Shown: positions 1 through 8,633, counted from the stretch's first letter. The stretch: DNA of 32,630 nucleotides from Nitrosomonas sp. (GCA_021582535.1 CP091134.1:1968560-2001189), one strand, 5' to 3'. Numbers and translations: made by a program. Notes: generated by a model not told the origin, from the sequence alone.

Positions 1-426
1 GTATTGCCGCTGGAGAAAAAAGGCGAGTTGATTCAAGCGCACGAGGATTTTCAGATCGTGATTTCGTACAACCCCGGCTATCAAAGCTTGATGAAAGACT
101 TGAAGCAATCGACCAAACAACGGTTTGGCGCGCTCGACTTCAACTACCCAAGCCATGACATCGAAAGCGAAATCGTTGCGCACGAATCCGGTGTAGCCGT
201 CGATGTCGCCGAAAAACTGGTGTCGATCGCGGAACGCGCGCGTAACCTCAAGGGACATGGATTGGATGAAGGGATTTCAACACGGATGTTGATTTACGCC
301 GGCAGCCTGATCGCCAAGAAAGTCGATGCGCATGCGGCTTGCCGTGTAGCTTTGGTGCGTCCGATCACTGACGATCCGGATATGCGCGATGCACTGGATG
401 CGGCTGTCAGCACATTCTTTAATTAG
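1..426 (+). CDS. cbbQ: CbbQ, MoxR-family AAA+ ATPase of the Rubisco activase (C-terminal part, cut by window edge)
   Basis: The frame is open from base 1, so the N-terminal half (with Walker A and B) lies outside the window; 141 residues are visible out of about 270 usual for the family. Visible marks are the sensor-1 stretch VISYNPGYQ, the segment KDLKQSTKQRFGALDF typical of CbbQ/NirQ/NorQ proteins, and a C-terminal helical lid with GISTRMLIYAG. CbbQ forms a hexameric ring that, with CbbO, remodels inhibited Rubisco and releases tight-binding sugar phosphates; this is family knowledge. cbbO follows after 53 bp on the same strand, which separates it from the related NorQ/NirQ proteins of denitrification. 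The TTG at position 4 is an internal leucine codon, not a start. The Rubisco genes are probably upstream, off the window. Confidence 0.9.
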   Translation, partial: VLPLEKKGELIQAHEDFQIVISYNPGYQSLMKDLKQSTKQRFGALDFNYPSHDIESEIVAHESGVAVDVAEKLVSIAERARNLKGHGLDEGISTRMLIYAGSLIAKKVDAHAACRVALVRPITDDPDMRDALDAAVSTFFN

Positions 427-479
427 AAGCTGCTATCCGCAAATAGGTTGATTGTTCTGAAACGTAAATAGGTGCTGCC

Positions 480-2807
480 ATGAGTATCAATCTGGACGAT
501 TATAAAGAATTGCTCGAGGATCTGGAGCCGGAATCGATTGAGCTGCTCAGTCATGCTTGGCCTGAAGCGGCTAAAACTTTCTCAGCGCGTGGATTGGATA
601 ACTATCTGAAAGGCGCATCCGCGATCCGCGGATTAGGGCGCGGGCGCAGTTTAGTGGATTGCTGGATCGACGAAACGCCATTAGTCGCTAAAGAAATCGG
701 TGAAGATATTATCAGTGATCTGGCGACCACTGTACTGTCGCTCGCTTCAAGAACTTCGGGCGCTGTCATCGAATTGGTGTTAGCCACTGCCCCGACTGCC
801 GCCAAACGTTTGGGCGATACACAATTGTTCCAGAATTACCTGCAATTCCTGAATACGTTGATTGCCCAGGCGCCGCGTGGTATGCGTCCCATGCTCAGCA
901 AACTGGATATTCTATTCGGCCAGTTGACCCTCGGCGGTCTGCGCCGCTGGGCCATGTGGGGCGCGCACGCGCATCGCACCGATTACGAAGAGCAAATCCG
1001 TTATTTCGGACTGGAATCGAAGGAATCGCTCGCGGTATTGCAAAAAGAACGTAAAGGCACGCTGTTCGTTGATGTGCAACGGCGTATCAATATGTATCTA
1101 CGCGCCTTGTGGGCACGTGATTTCTTTATGAAACCGACTTCCGGCGACTTTGAAACACGTGAAGGCTACAAACCGTTCATTGAAAACTATTTCATCCATC
1201 TGCCTGATGCTTACGACAGCTTCGGCGATGTTTCCGCTACCGAAGTCTACCGCGCCGCTGCCGCGCATGCCGCTGCGCATCTGGTAGAAACTAAGGAGCC
1301 GATTTCTGCGGAAAGTTTGAATCCGCTGCAAATGGCGGTGATTTCCGTCATTGAAGACGCTCGCATCGAAGAATTATCGATCCGCCGTTTTCCAGGATTG
1401 CGTAAAACCTGGTCGGTGTTGCACAACGCAAATCCGGACATGAACGCCACCATGGGCGATTATCTGAATCGCCTGGCACGCGCCCTGCTCGACCCGGATT
1501 ACAAAGACAAGGATCCGTGGATCGTAGAAGGCCGCAAACTGTTCAAAGCCGCGCACGATAAGCTGGATAACCACAAAACTTCGTGGGACATCGGCGTACA
1601 GCTCGCGCACAGTTTCATGGACAAAAAAATTCCCTGCAATCCGCGTACCGACGTGCTCACCGCGCCATATCGCGACGATAACCGCTATTTCTGGGAATTC
1701 GAGGAATTCGATTTCAACAAATCGCTGTCCGCTGGATACGACGCGCCCAAACAAGTGCGCAAATACGTCAACGTCATGGAATTTGCCAATGAGCTCGACG
1801 TCGAAACCGCCGGTGACGACGCAGAGGAAATCTGGGTCATGGGCACCGAGTTCTTCCCGTACGAAGACATGGGCGTGTCGTACAACGATATGGAAGGCAA
1901 GGAACCGGTATCGGCGCCGTACCACTATTCCGAATGGGATTACCAGATTCAGCTAGAACGCCCCGATTGGGCCACAGTGCAGGAAAAACGCGCAAAACTG
2001 GGCGACATGCAATGCATCGACGACATCGCCAACCAGTACAAACGGGAAATCGCGCGCATGAAATTCCTGTTGGACGCGATGCAACCGCAAGGCACGCGCC
2101 GCATCCGCAAACTGGAAGACGGCGATGAAATCGACATCAACGCCGCGATCCGCTCGATGATCGACATTCGCATGGGCATGCAACCCGATCCACGCATCAT
2201 GATGCGTTCGGTGCGTAAAGTGCGCGACATTTCCGTGCTGGTATTGCTCGATTTATCCGAATCGACCAACGAAAAAGTCGCCGGACACGACTACTCGGTG
2301 CTCGACCTGACGCGCCAAGCGACAGTATTGCTCGCCAACGCCATCAATAAAATCGGCGACCCGTTTGCCATCCATGGCTTCTGTTCGGATGGACGGCACG
2401 ATGTCGAATATTTCCGCTTCAAGGATTTCGATCAACCCTACGACGAAATCCCCAAAGCCAAACTCGCCGGCATGACCGGGCAACTGTCGACCCGTATGGG
2501 TGCCGCGATGCGCCATGCGACGCATTATCTGAAATTGCAAAAATCGGCGAAAAAACTGCTACTCGTCATCACCGACGGCGAACCGGCCGACGTCGACGTG
2601 CGCGATCCGCAATACCTGCGCCACGACACCAAAAAAGCCGTCGAAGAAGCCGGCCGCTCCGGTATCCTGACCTATTGCATGAGCCTCGATCCGCGCGCGG
2701 ATCAGTACGTTTCTCGTATTTTTGGCGAGCGCAATTATCTGGTAGTGGATCACGTGGAACGGCTGCCGGAGAAACTGCCGGTGTTGTATGCGGGCTTAAC
2801 GCGATAA
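480..2807 (+). CDS. cbbO: CbbO, VWA-domain Rubisco activase adaptor
   Basis: Protein of 775 residues, the usual size for CbbO. The N-terminal 550 or so residues form the poorly characterised helical CbbO/NorD-type region. A von Willebrand factor A domain fills the C-terminus from about residue 585. Its metal-ion-dependent adhesion site is visible as DLSES at residues 591-595, with TDGEP (Asp699) supplying the later acidic residue. In characterised systems CbbO couples the CbbQ ring to Rubisco through this site. The ATG lies 53 bp after cbbQ with AGGTG a few bases upstream, so the two are probably co-transcribed. A NorD-like role in nitric oxide reductase maturation is the alternative, but CbbQ-type sequence upstream and the lack of nor genes make it less likely. 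A long antisense frame inside the gene (1374-1925) is a shadow. Confidence 0.9.
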   Translation: MSINLDDYKELLEDLEPESIELLSHAWPEAAKTFSARGLDNYLKGASAIRGLGRGRSLVDCWIDETPLVAKEIGEDIISDLATTVLSLASRTSGAVIELVLATAPTAAKRLGDTQLFQNYLQFLNTLIAQAPRGMRPMLSKLDILFGQLTLGGLRRWAMWGAHAHRTDYEEQIRYFGLESKESLAVLQKERKGTLFVDVQRRINMYLRALWARDFFMKPTSGDFETREGYKPFIENYFIHLPDAYDSFGDVSATEVYRAAAAHAAAHLVETKEPISAESLNPLQMAVISVIEDARIEELSIRRFPGLRKTWSVLHNANPDMNATMGDYLNRLARALLDPDYKDKDPWIVEGRKLFKAAHDKLDNHKTSWDIGVQLAHSFMDKKIPCNPRTDVLTAPYRDDNRYFWEFEEFDFNKSLSAGYDAPKQVRKYVNVMEFANELDVETAGDDAEEIWVMGTEFFPYEDMGVSYNDMEGKEPVSAPYHYSEWDYQIQLERPDWATVQEKRAKLGDMQCIDDIANQYKREIARMKFLLDAMQPQGTRRIRKLEDGDEIDINAAIRSMIDIRMGMQPDPRIMMRSVRKVRDISVLVLLDLSESTNEKVAGHDYSVLDLTRQATVLLANAINKIGDPFAIHGFCSDGRHDVEYFRFKDFDQPYDEIPKAKLAGMTGQLSTRMGAAMRHATHYLKLQKSAKKLLLVITDGEPADVDVRDPQYLRHDTKKAVEEAGRSGILTYCMSLDPRADQYVSRIFGERNYLVVDHVERLPEKLPVLYAGLTR

Positions 2808-2934
2808 CGTGCTTGCAGGTTTTAAACAATCATGCGGCGCATTCATGGTACGATTAAAAATATTTAAATCGCCCGTATCGGCTTTTAAATTAAAAACAAT
2901 AACGTACCTATCTTATATAAGAAGTGAGACAACA

Positions 2935-3645
2935 ATGAAAAATAATAAAATTTACTTATCCGTCGTATTGGCATTGATACTTTCTGCGTGGATATCGAAA
3001 ACCAATGCGGGCCCTGAAGAAATACCCGGAACAAACTTAACGGTCGATTTTGCAGAATCAGTGCTTTCCGGCGCCGGCCGCTTGATTCGTGCGACAAACA
3101 TTCCGGTGCAATCCGCGGGAATCACCGTTTACTACGATGTAGAGATGGATTTCAGTACGTTAGCCGATGGCTCGTTCGGGGCAAAGCTTATTTCAGCGAC
3201 GCCATCGACCGGCCCTGTTGCTCCGACTTCCGTCAGCACAATGAATTTCTTGCCGGGTACATATGCCGGCATTGTGTCGGGCGCACCAGCCGCGGCACTG
3301 CCTTGTTTGTTCTCGTTAGAAGCCCCGTCGATCGGTGCAGATGGCCGCCGCACTTACATACTGACCATTACATCCAGCGGAACCGGCTGTCCGGCGGGTG
3401 TCACTTCGTACAGCTGGCAAACCGGCCCTGCAGCTAATAACAGTATTATCAGTTCAGGCCTTTCAAGAGAAGGCAGCAATTTTGAGACACAAAGCTCGCG
3501 GACCTATTCTTACGGTACGGAAATAAGTTCGGCAGGAGCGACCGTCAGAACACAGCAAATTGGCAGCACGCTGACCATTGAGCAAGTCAATAGCGTCGCA
3601 TCAACTTTTTCCGGAGCAAAAAAACTTACCCTGATCAAGCAATAA
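2935..3645 (+). CDS. Small exported protein of unknown function
   Basis: I do not recognise this protein. The ATG at 2935 gives 236 residues starting with MKNN, a hydrophobic stretch SVVLALILSAWI and a likely signal peptidase site after TNA (about residue 25). An in-frame GTG at 2809 would add 42 residues in front of this signal peptide and is less likely. The mature part is rich in Ser, Thr, Gly and Ala. It has only two cysteines (in ALPCLF and GTGCPAG), which could form a disulfide in the periplasm. There are no further membrane spans and no enzyme motif. It lies 127 bp after cbbO on the same strand, but the AT-rich gap and the unrelated protein type suggest its own promoter. The real-gene call rests on the signal peptide and the intact frame. 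Confidence 0.65.
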   Translation: MKNNKIYLSVVLALILSAWISKTNAGPEEIPGTNLTVDFAESVLSGAGRLIRATNIPVQSAGITVYYDVEMDFSTLADGSFGAKLISATPSTGPVAPTSVSTMNFLPGTYAGIVSGAPAAALPCLFSLEAPSIGADGRRTYILTITSSGTGCPAGVTSYSWQTGPAANNSIISSGLSREGSNFETQSSRTYSYGTEISSAGATVRTQQIGSTLTIEQVNSVASTFSGAKKLTLIKQ

Positions 3646-3667
3646 TGCGCTGCAAATCTGCGGGGTA

Positions 3668-3821
3668 TTAAGGAAGCGCTGATTAATTCAACGAACGCGA
3701 TGAAGTGCGAGGCGCACGGAACGCAGCAACCAAGACCTATCAATCTGATAGGCGAGGAAGCGAGTACCGCGCAACGAAGCAATTCACTCGTGCAGTCAAT
3801 TAATCAGCAGCGCTTCCTTAA
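3668..3821. mobile_element. MITE-like element with terminal inverted repeats, non-coding
   Basis: The ends are a perfect 13-bp inverted repeat: TTAAGGAAGCGCT at 3668-3680 and AGCGCTTCCTTAA at 3809-3821. The inverted repeat continues inward as GATTAATT / AATTAATC after a 3-base offset on the right arm. If the outermost bases are target, the core is 3671-3818 flanked by TA on both sides, as expected for an IS630/Tc1-type TA duplication. The centre holds a short perfect hairpin, CCTATCA-ATC-TGATAGG (3736-3752). There is no transposase or plausible coding frame. The element sits between an exported-protein gene and the dihydroxyacetone kinase stop. The structure is directly visible; mobility and family assignment are inference. 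Confidence 0.65.
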
Positions 3822-3889
3822 GTGCATCAGCTTTACCGGCACGGTATACAATGAATGTTTCCGCGCCACGCCAGCTGTAAATAAGCTCG

Positions 3890-5632
3890 TCAAAAACAGT
3901 ATTTTCTAATCACTTTATCCGCCGCACAAATAATCAACGCCATCGAAACAGCGCCCGGATCCGGTGTGCCGATACTTTTTTCCGCATGCGGACGTGCACG
4001 ACCGATTTTGGGTGTGAGATTTTTGGTAGCCTCGGCAGATCGTTCGGCAATTTCCGCAGCCGCTGTCCAGGCTTCGGTGGTTGAAAGACCTCGTACGGCG
4101 CCTTGAGTCAAAGCTGCGGAGAATGGATACAGCACGTCGACCAAGGTTTTATCGTTCAATTGCGCTTTACCCAAACTGACGACCGCTTCCAATGCGGCTG
4201 TTACACCCGTTGCAAGCATTGCGACGTCCGGTTTGGCTTCATCGCCAAGGGCATTGCCAAGGTTGCGCAGAACGACACCCCACAGCATCCCGGATGTGCC
4301 ACCTGCGCGATCGGACCAGGCATCACCGGCTACCGTCAGCACTGCGCCTGAACCGGCTTGAGCATCCAATGCTGCTTTGGCGGCTTCAACGGCTGCGGTC
4401 AGTCCGCGCTGCATGCCGATGCCGTGATCGCCGTCTCCCGCAATGGCATCCAAACGGCCAAGCTCTTCCTGTTGCAGTGCAATCGCATCCCGGGCCGCTT
4501 CAAGTGCGGCAAACACGACTTTTGCAGCAGCTTGTGAATCAGCGGAACCGGTTTTTAACAGCTGCTGATCTTGGGCAGGTTGAACAGCTACGGTGATATT
4601 TTCTTCGGATTGCTCCGCTGGCACGATAGTGCCGCGATGAAACGCGGGTGTATCCGCTGCCGCAATCCAGGTCTGTTCAAGTTCATCGTTAAGCCAAAAT
4701 AACGTCAGTGAGACGCCTGCCATATCGAAGCTGGTAATCAATTCATCCACCACCGGCTCGACGATGATCAGTCCGCGCCTGAATAGCAATTGATCAATTT
4801 TGCGGTAAATAACAAACAGTTCTTCGTACTTAACCGCGCCCAAACCGTTCAGGATCACGCCCACGCGCGCACCGGCAGGACTATCAACCGGCGGCGGAAT
4901 TTCGGCCAGCAGTTTCTCCACCAGCATTTCCGCCAAACCATCGGCAGAAGGCGCATCGACGCGATACAAACCGGGTTCACCGTGAATACCCATGCCGACT
5001 TCCATTTTTCCACTGGCAACTTCAAACAACGGCTTATTAGCGCCTGGCAGGGTGCAACCGGAAAAGGCGACACCCAGCGAACGCACGCGCTCTTTGGCTG
5101 CTGTGGCAATACGAGCTACTTCATCAAGCGGCTTGCCCGCATCGGCGGCAACAGCGGCGGCTTTGAATACCGGTAAAGTACCGGCAATGCCGCGGCGCTT
5201 ATGTTGCTCAGCAACTGCGGCCGAAGCGATGTCATCGGTCACCACCACCGAGCGTACATCGATACCTTGCGCGCGGAGCTGTGCTTGTGCTTGCTCGAAA
5301 TTGAGTACGTCACCGGCATAATTGGCGTAGCAAAACAGAATGCCGCCGCCTGCATTCACCGCTTGTGCAACGTGGCAAATTTGCTGTGCTGACGGTGCGG
5401 CAAAAACGTTTCCCAGTGCAGCACCGTGCGCCAATCCTTGACCGACAAACCCGCCAAAAGCGGGGTAATGACCCGATCCGCCGCCGATGATCATGACTGC
5501 CTGTCCCGGCTTGGCTTTATGCCGTCGAATTACGCCGCCATTGACACGTTGTATCGTATTCCGGTGCGCGGCTACAAAGCCTTCGACCAGTTCACCGGCA
5601 AACTGCGCCGGATTATTGAATAAATAAGTCAT
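3890..5632 (-). CDS. dak: Single-chain ATP-dependent dihydroxyacetone kinase (DhaK-DhaL fusion)
   Basis: Protein of 580 residues with an N-terminal DhaK domain (about 1-330) and a C-terminal DhaL domain (about 365-575), joined by a linker. DhaK shows GGGSGH at 50-55, the substrate Asp in YAGDVLNF (D108) and the histidine of GMGIHGEPG (H217), which in the family binds the ketone covalently. DhaL shows LDAIAGDGDHG with the three Mg-ATP aspartates D395, D400 and D402, and GGTSG at 444-448. The fused form uses ATP, unlike the split PTS-coupled kinases. It would phosphorylate dihydroxyacetone to dihydroxyacetone phosphate in the cytosol; related fused kinases can act on erythrulose or other triose and tetrose ketones, so the substrate is not certain. 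No glycerol or PTS genes lie next to it. Its 3' end is 69 bp from the MITE-like element. Confidence 0.9.
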   Translation of the reverse strand: MTYLFNNPAQFAGELVEGFVAAHRNTIQRVNGGVIRRHKAKPGQAVMIIGGGSGHYPAFGGFVGQGLAHGAALGNVFAAPSAQQICHVAQAVNAGGGILFCYANYAGDVLNFEQAQAQLRAQGIDVRSVVVTDDIASAAVAEQHKRRGIAGTLPVFKAAAVAADAGKPLDEVARIATAAKERVRSLGVAFSGCTLPGANKPLFEVASGKMEVGMGIHGEPGLYRVDAPSADGLAEMLVEKLLAEIPPPVDSPAGARVGVILNGLGAVKYEELFVIYRKIDQLLFRRGLIIVEPVVDELITSFDMAGVSLTLFWLNDELEQTWIAAADTPAFHRGTIVPAEQSEENITVAVQPAQDQQLLKTGSADSQAAAKVVFAALEAARDAIALQQEELGRLDAIAGDGDHGIGMQRGLTAAVEAAKAALDAQAGSGAVLTVAGDAWSDRAGGTSGMLWGVVLRNLGNALGDEAKPDVAMLATGVTAALEAVVSLGKAQLNDKTLVDVLYPFSAALTQGAVRGLSTTEAWTAAAEIAERSAEATKNLTPKIGRARPHAEKSIGTPDPGAVSMALIICAADKVIRKYCF

Positions 5633-5729
5633 TTATGCCGTGCCATTTTCATTAAACATGATCCTGGCAAATCATATAACTACTTCGTGGCGCAGAACAA
5701 CTATTCAGAAATGAAAAAGGAAGTGAAAG

Positions 5730-5747
5730 TGATAACAGCTTTTATCA
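5730..5747 (-). terminator. Weak hairpin after the bcp gene, possible terminator
   Basis: TGATAA (5730-5735) and TTATCA (5742-5747) form a 6-bp inverted repeat 14 bp past the bcp stop in the direction of transcription. It is followed by a pyrimidine-rich but not pure T tract. The stem is AT-rich, so an intrinsic terminator is only a possibility. Confidence 0.25.
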
Positions 5748-5760
5748 TTAACCCAAAAGG

Positions 5761-6228
5761 CTACTGATTGAATGTAGTGACAAAATCCAGAACTTCTTGA
5801 ACGTGACCTGGCACTTTCACACCACGCCACTCTTTTCTTAAAATTCCTTGCGCATCAATGACAAATGTACTGCGTTCAATGCCGCGAACTTGCTTGCCGT
5901 ACATATTTTTCATTTTCATGACGTCAAACAAGTTGCAGATTTTTTCGTCTTCATCACTCAATAATTCAAAGGGAAGCTGCATTTTTTCCTTAAAATTCTG
6001 ATGCGACTTAACGCTATCCCGTGAAACACCCGCAACGATACAATTTTTCTCAGTAAACTCATGCCAGCGATCACGAAAATCCTGGCCTTCCAAGGTGCAA
6101 CCCGGAGTATCGTCTTTGGGGTAAAAATAAATGATCACATGCTTTCCCTTTTGAGCTGACAACGAGAATTCTTTATTGTCAGTCGAGAGTAGAACAAAAT
6201 CCTCAACCGGGTGATTAATCGCTAACAT
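5761..6228 (-). CDS. bcp: Peroxiredoxin of the Bcp/PrxQ family
   Basis: Protein of 155 residues, normal for Bcp. The peroxidatic cysteine is C44 in DDTPGCTLEG, and the thioredoxin-fold signature YFYPKDDTPGC is clear. It reduces hydrogen peroxide and organic hydroperoxides in the cytosol. The resolving cysteine normally found five residues after the first (as in E. coli Bcp) is replaced: position 49 is Gln. The other cysteines are C63 and C98. A lysine (K80) stands where some PrxQ proteins place a distant resolving cysteine, so this looks like a 1-Cys type or one resolved by another thiol. The ATG is only 5 bp after the ccmI stop, so it is almost certainly read as the last gene of the ccmC-ccmI transcript. 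Confidence 0.92.
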   Translation of the reverse strand: MLAINHPVEDFVLLSTDNKEFSLSAQKGKHVIIYFYPKDDTPGCTLEGQDFRDRWHEFTEKNCIVAGVSRDSVKSHQNFKEKMQLPFELLSDEDEKICNLFDVMKMKNMYGKQVRGIERSTFVIDAQGILRKEWRGVKVPGHVQEVLDFVTTFNQ

Positions 6229-6233
6229 TTTGT

Positions 6234-7565
6234 TTATGGAACCTGTTTATTGATGACGATCGATATATTGTTGTGGCCCAATTTAACGGGTTCGCTGAAT
6301 CCTTGCAAATCTCCGCTGGCAGTGATCGCTTGCCCGGATTTCGACACTCTGGCTTCGATCACGACTTCCGGAAAGCTCGACATTTTCATGGTTGGCGTCA
6401 TCGCCATATCATCCGTCAGCGTGAATGTGGTCGGAAGATCGTTGGCTTTCAACCGCAAGATAGCCAGCGGCATTTTCGGCCCCGATTTGGCGCGAGCGTA
6501 AATAAACAAAGTATCATTTGCCGAGATTTTCGCTGCCAGATCACTGCTAATCGATACCTGGCCGGACACTGAAAGCGATGTTGCTGCAGGAGAATCCGAA
6601 CTCACGGCTTTTTCCACGGGTTGTGCGCTGGCTTCTTGTTTCGATTCCGCAACTTTAACCGCTTGTTCCGGTGCTGCGGGTTTGCCGCCCGAAGCGAGTA
6701 ATTTAGCTTCGGCGATGCTTTCCTTCACTGATTGGGCTAACGGAGAATCCGCGGGAATTCCTTCCAGCAACTTTTCCCAATGCTCCGCTGCTTGCGCATA
6801 TCTTTCTTGTTCGAATTCAACCGTGCCCGCTAAAGCCAGTGCTTTAGGGTATTTAGGATCAATGCGTAATGCTTCGTAAATCAATTCGGCCGGTTTACCC
6901 GATAAATTGCCCTGATTCTTCATTGCCAGAACATCGGCATAATCGCTCAGTATCTGCGGGCTGCCGGGTATCAATTCCACCAATTTGGCATAGGTATTGC
7001 CGGCTTCTGCATATCGCCCCATGATCGCATAGGTGCGACCGAGCATAATCCAGCCTTCGATGTCTTCCGGATTGTTATTCAGCCGCGCAATCAAATTTTC
7101 CAATACGGATGCGAAATTATCGTGACCTGTCGGAGCGCCTCCGCCATCACGATTGGTTTGCTGGGTTGCATTGGTAAGCTGCGCTTGCGGTAACAAACCG
7201 CGTGTATCGCCGATCACAAGATACAAGCTGATAGCCGCCAATGGCAGCGTCAATGCAATAAAAGTCGACAGTACGGCATTGCGGATTTTCTTATTTTTCC
7301 CTATCACCGGTTTATCGCGCTCAGTCACATCCTGCAACATCCGCTGCTGTAGTTCCTGCTTACTTCTGTCATACTGCTCCCGGCTGAGAATATCGTTTTC
7401 CAAGTCACGATCAAGTTCGGCGATTTGATCGCGATACACGGTAATGTTGACAGCATCGTGCTCTAAATTTTTAAGCTGATTGTCCCTGCTTCGCAGCAAT
7501 GTTGGGATAATGAACAACAGTGCGGTGACAATAAAAATCCCAGAAATAACCCAAAAAGCCGTCAT
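6234..7565 (-). CDS. ccmI: CcmI, TPR apocytochrome c chaperone
   Basis: Protein of 443 residues with the CcmI/CycH layout. There is a first membrane span at about 4-24, a cytoplasmic loop with charged coiled-coil-like sequence (about 28-95), a second span at about 97-117, then TPR-type repeats (about 150-290), including EGWIMLGRTYAIMGRYAEAGNTYAKLV. An Ala/Pro/Glu-rich linker leads to a beta-rich C-terminal domain (about 335-443). In the family the periplasmic TPR region binds the C-terminal helix of apocytochrome c and delivers it to the CcmF-CcmH heme lyase. The start overlaps the ccmH stop by 4 bp (ATGA), which indicates translational coupling. Confidence 0.9.
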   Translation of the reverse strand: MTAFWVISGIFIVTALLFIIPTLLRSRDNQLKNLEHDAVNITVYRDQIAELDRDLENDILSREQYDRSKQELQQRMLQDVTERDKPVIGKNKKIRNAVLSTFIALTLPLAAISLYLVIGDTRGLLPQAQLTNATQQTNRDGGGAPTGHDNFASVLENLIARLNNNPEDIEGWIMLGRTYAIMGRYAEAGNTYAKLVELIPGSPQILSDYADVLAMKNQGNLSGKPAELIYEALRIDPKYPKALALAGTVEFEQERYAQAAEHWEKLLEGIPADSPLAQSVKESIAEAKLLASGGKPAAPEQAVKVAESKQEASAQPVEKAVSSDSPAATSLSVSGQVSISSDLAAKISANDTLFIYARAKSGPKMPLAILRLKANDLPTTFTLTDDMAMTPTMKMSSFPEVVIEARVSKSGQAITASGDLQGFSEPVKLGHNNISIVINKQVP

Positions 7566-8062
7566 ACGTTTTTACCTTTTTTATCTTCATTCAGTAACGC
7601 TTCCGCTTCTTCAAGCTGTGCTTGTGAAAGCGACACATCTTCTATTTGTACACGCCGGCGTCTCAAATAAACAATCAGTGAACCCAATCCAAATACAAAC
7701 AAAATGACCGGACCAAACCATAATAGGAATGTGGTGGGTTTAATGGGCGGATCATAAAGAACAAAATCTCCGTATCGATCTACCAGAAACTGGATAATTT
7801 CCTGATCGGTTTTATTTGCTTTTATCTGTTCACGAATTTCGCGTCTGATATCGTTTGAGAAATCCGCGCGGGAATCCGCAATGGTTTCATTTTGACAAAC
7901 CAGGCAACGCAAATTTTCCGTCAACAGCAGCATCCGTTTTTCGACCTCGGGATTTTCCGCGACCGGTACCGCTTCTTTCGACCACCCGGTTAATGGGATA
8001 AGCAGAAATAGAACAAAAGCAAGCGCTGCGGCTTTCATTACACCATTAAATTGACGTACCAT
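7562..8062 (-). CDS. ccmH: CcmH, apocytochrome c thiol oxidoreductase of the heme lyase
   Basis: Protein of 166 residues with an N-terminal signal anchor (about 9-27), the diagnostic LRCLVCQNETIADS motif with C53 and C56, and a C-terminal span (about 104-124, FLLWFGPVILFVFGLGSLIVYL). The periplasmic CXXC pair keeps apocytochrome CXXCH thiols reduced for heme attachment, together with CcmG and CcmF; this is family knowledge. The ATG at 8062 is preceded by AAGG about 11 bases upstream. An ATG eight codons later is possible but has no better ribosome binding site. The gene begins 40 bp after ccmG and ends in a 4-bp overlap with ccmI. Confidence 0.93.
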   Translation of the reverse strand: MVRQFNGVMKAAALAFVLFLLIPLTGWSKEAVPVAENPEVEKRMLLLTENLRCLVCQNETIADSRADFSNDIRREIREQIKANKTDQEIIQFLVDRYGDFVLYDPPIKPTTFLLWFGPVILFVFGLGSLIVYLRRRRVQIEDVSLSQAQLEEAEALLNEDKKGKNV

Positions 8063-8102
8063 GACAAAACCAACCTTTATTTATGTGATTCGTACAATCT
8101 GC

Positions 8103-8633
8103 TTACGCTTGTTGCTGCAGTTCTTTGATGAGTGGAATAATGGTTTTTTCAAGCGAATCCACCGTGACAGGTCCGATTTGTTTATGCCGGATGATACCTT
8201 TCTTATCAATCACATAAGTTTCAGGAACACCATAAACACCGTAATCGATCCCAACCTTGCCGTCAGGATCGACGATGCTAATGGCGTAAGGATCACCGTA
8301 GCGTTTTAGCCATTGCAAAGCAGTATTACGTTCATCTTTGTAATTAAGGCCATAGATTGGAACAATCCCGGTTCTTGCCAATTGCACTAACAGAGGATGT
8401 TCATCACGACACGCAACACACCACGATGCCCATACATTCAACATCCAAACCTTACCCAGATTCTCATCTGAAGACATTATCTGTTCAGGTTGGTGTAAAT
8501 GATTTAACTGGAATTTCGGTGCTGGCTTGTCTATCAACGGCGAAGGCACTTGCCGTGGATTCAATGTCAAACCGACCAGCAAGAATGCTGCCAGCACCAT
8601 GAAAGCAAATAATGGAATTAAATAGCGCATCAT
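8103..8633 (-). CDS. ccmG: CcmG/DsbE, membrane-anchored periplasmic thioredoxin
   Basis: Protein of 176 residues with one N-terminal membrane anchor (about 4-22) and a thioredoxin-like periplasmic domain. The active site is WASWCVACRDEHP with C72 and C75; CVAC differs from the CPTC/CPSC common in this family. The cis-proline loop is GVPETYVID. It passes electrons from the membrane thiol transporter (CcdA or DsbD, not in this window) to CcmH and apocytochromes. The first ATG overlaps the ccmF stop by 4 bases (ATGA); a second ATG follows directly. It is the fifth gene after the internal promoter before ccmC. Confidence 0.92.
   Translation of the reverse strand: MMRYLIPLFAFMVLAAFLLVGLTLNPRQVPSPLIDKPAPKFQLNHLHQPEQIMSSDENLGKVWMLNVWASWCVACRDEHPLLVQLARTGIVPIYGLNYKDERNTALQWLKRYGDPYAISIVDPDGKVGIDYGVYGVPETYVIDKKGIIRHKQIGPVTVDSLEKTIIPLIKELQQQA

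Noticed and set aside
1374-1925. Long minus-strand frame of 183 codons inside cbbO
   Set aside because: It lies fully antisense to a well-supported gene, its composition follows the codon use of cbbO, and it matches no family.
2809-2934. N-terminal extension of the exported protein from GTG at 2809
   Set aside because: It would put 42 polar residues in front of a clear signal peptide; the ATG at 2935 is the natural start.
4192-4596. Plus-strand frame of 134 codons inside the dihydroxyacetone kinase
   Set aside because: Antisense shadow, rich in Arg, Gln, His and Leu as expected from reading a GC-rich gene backwards.
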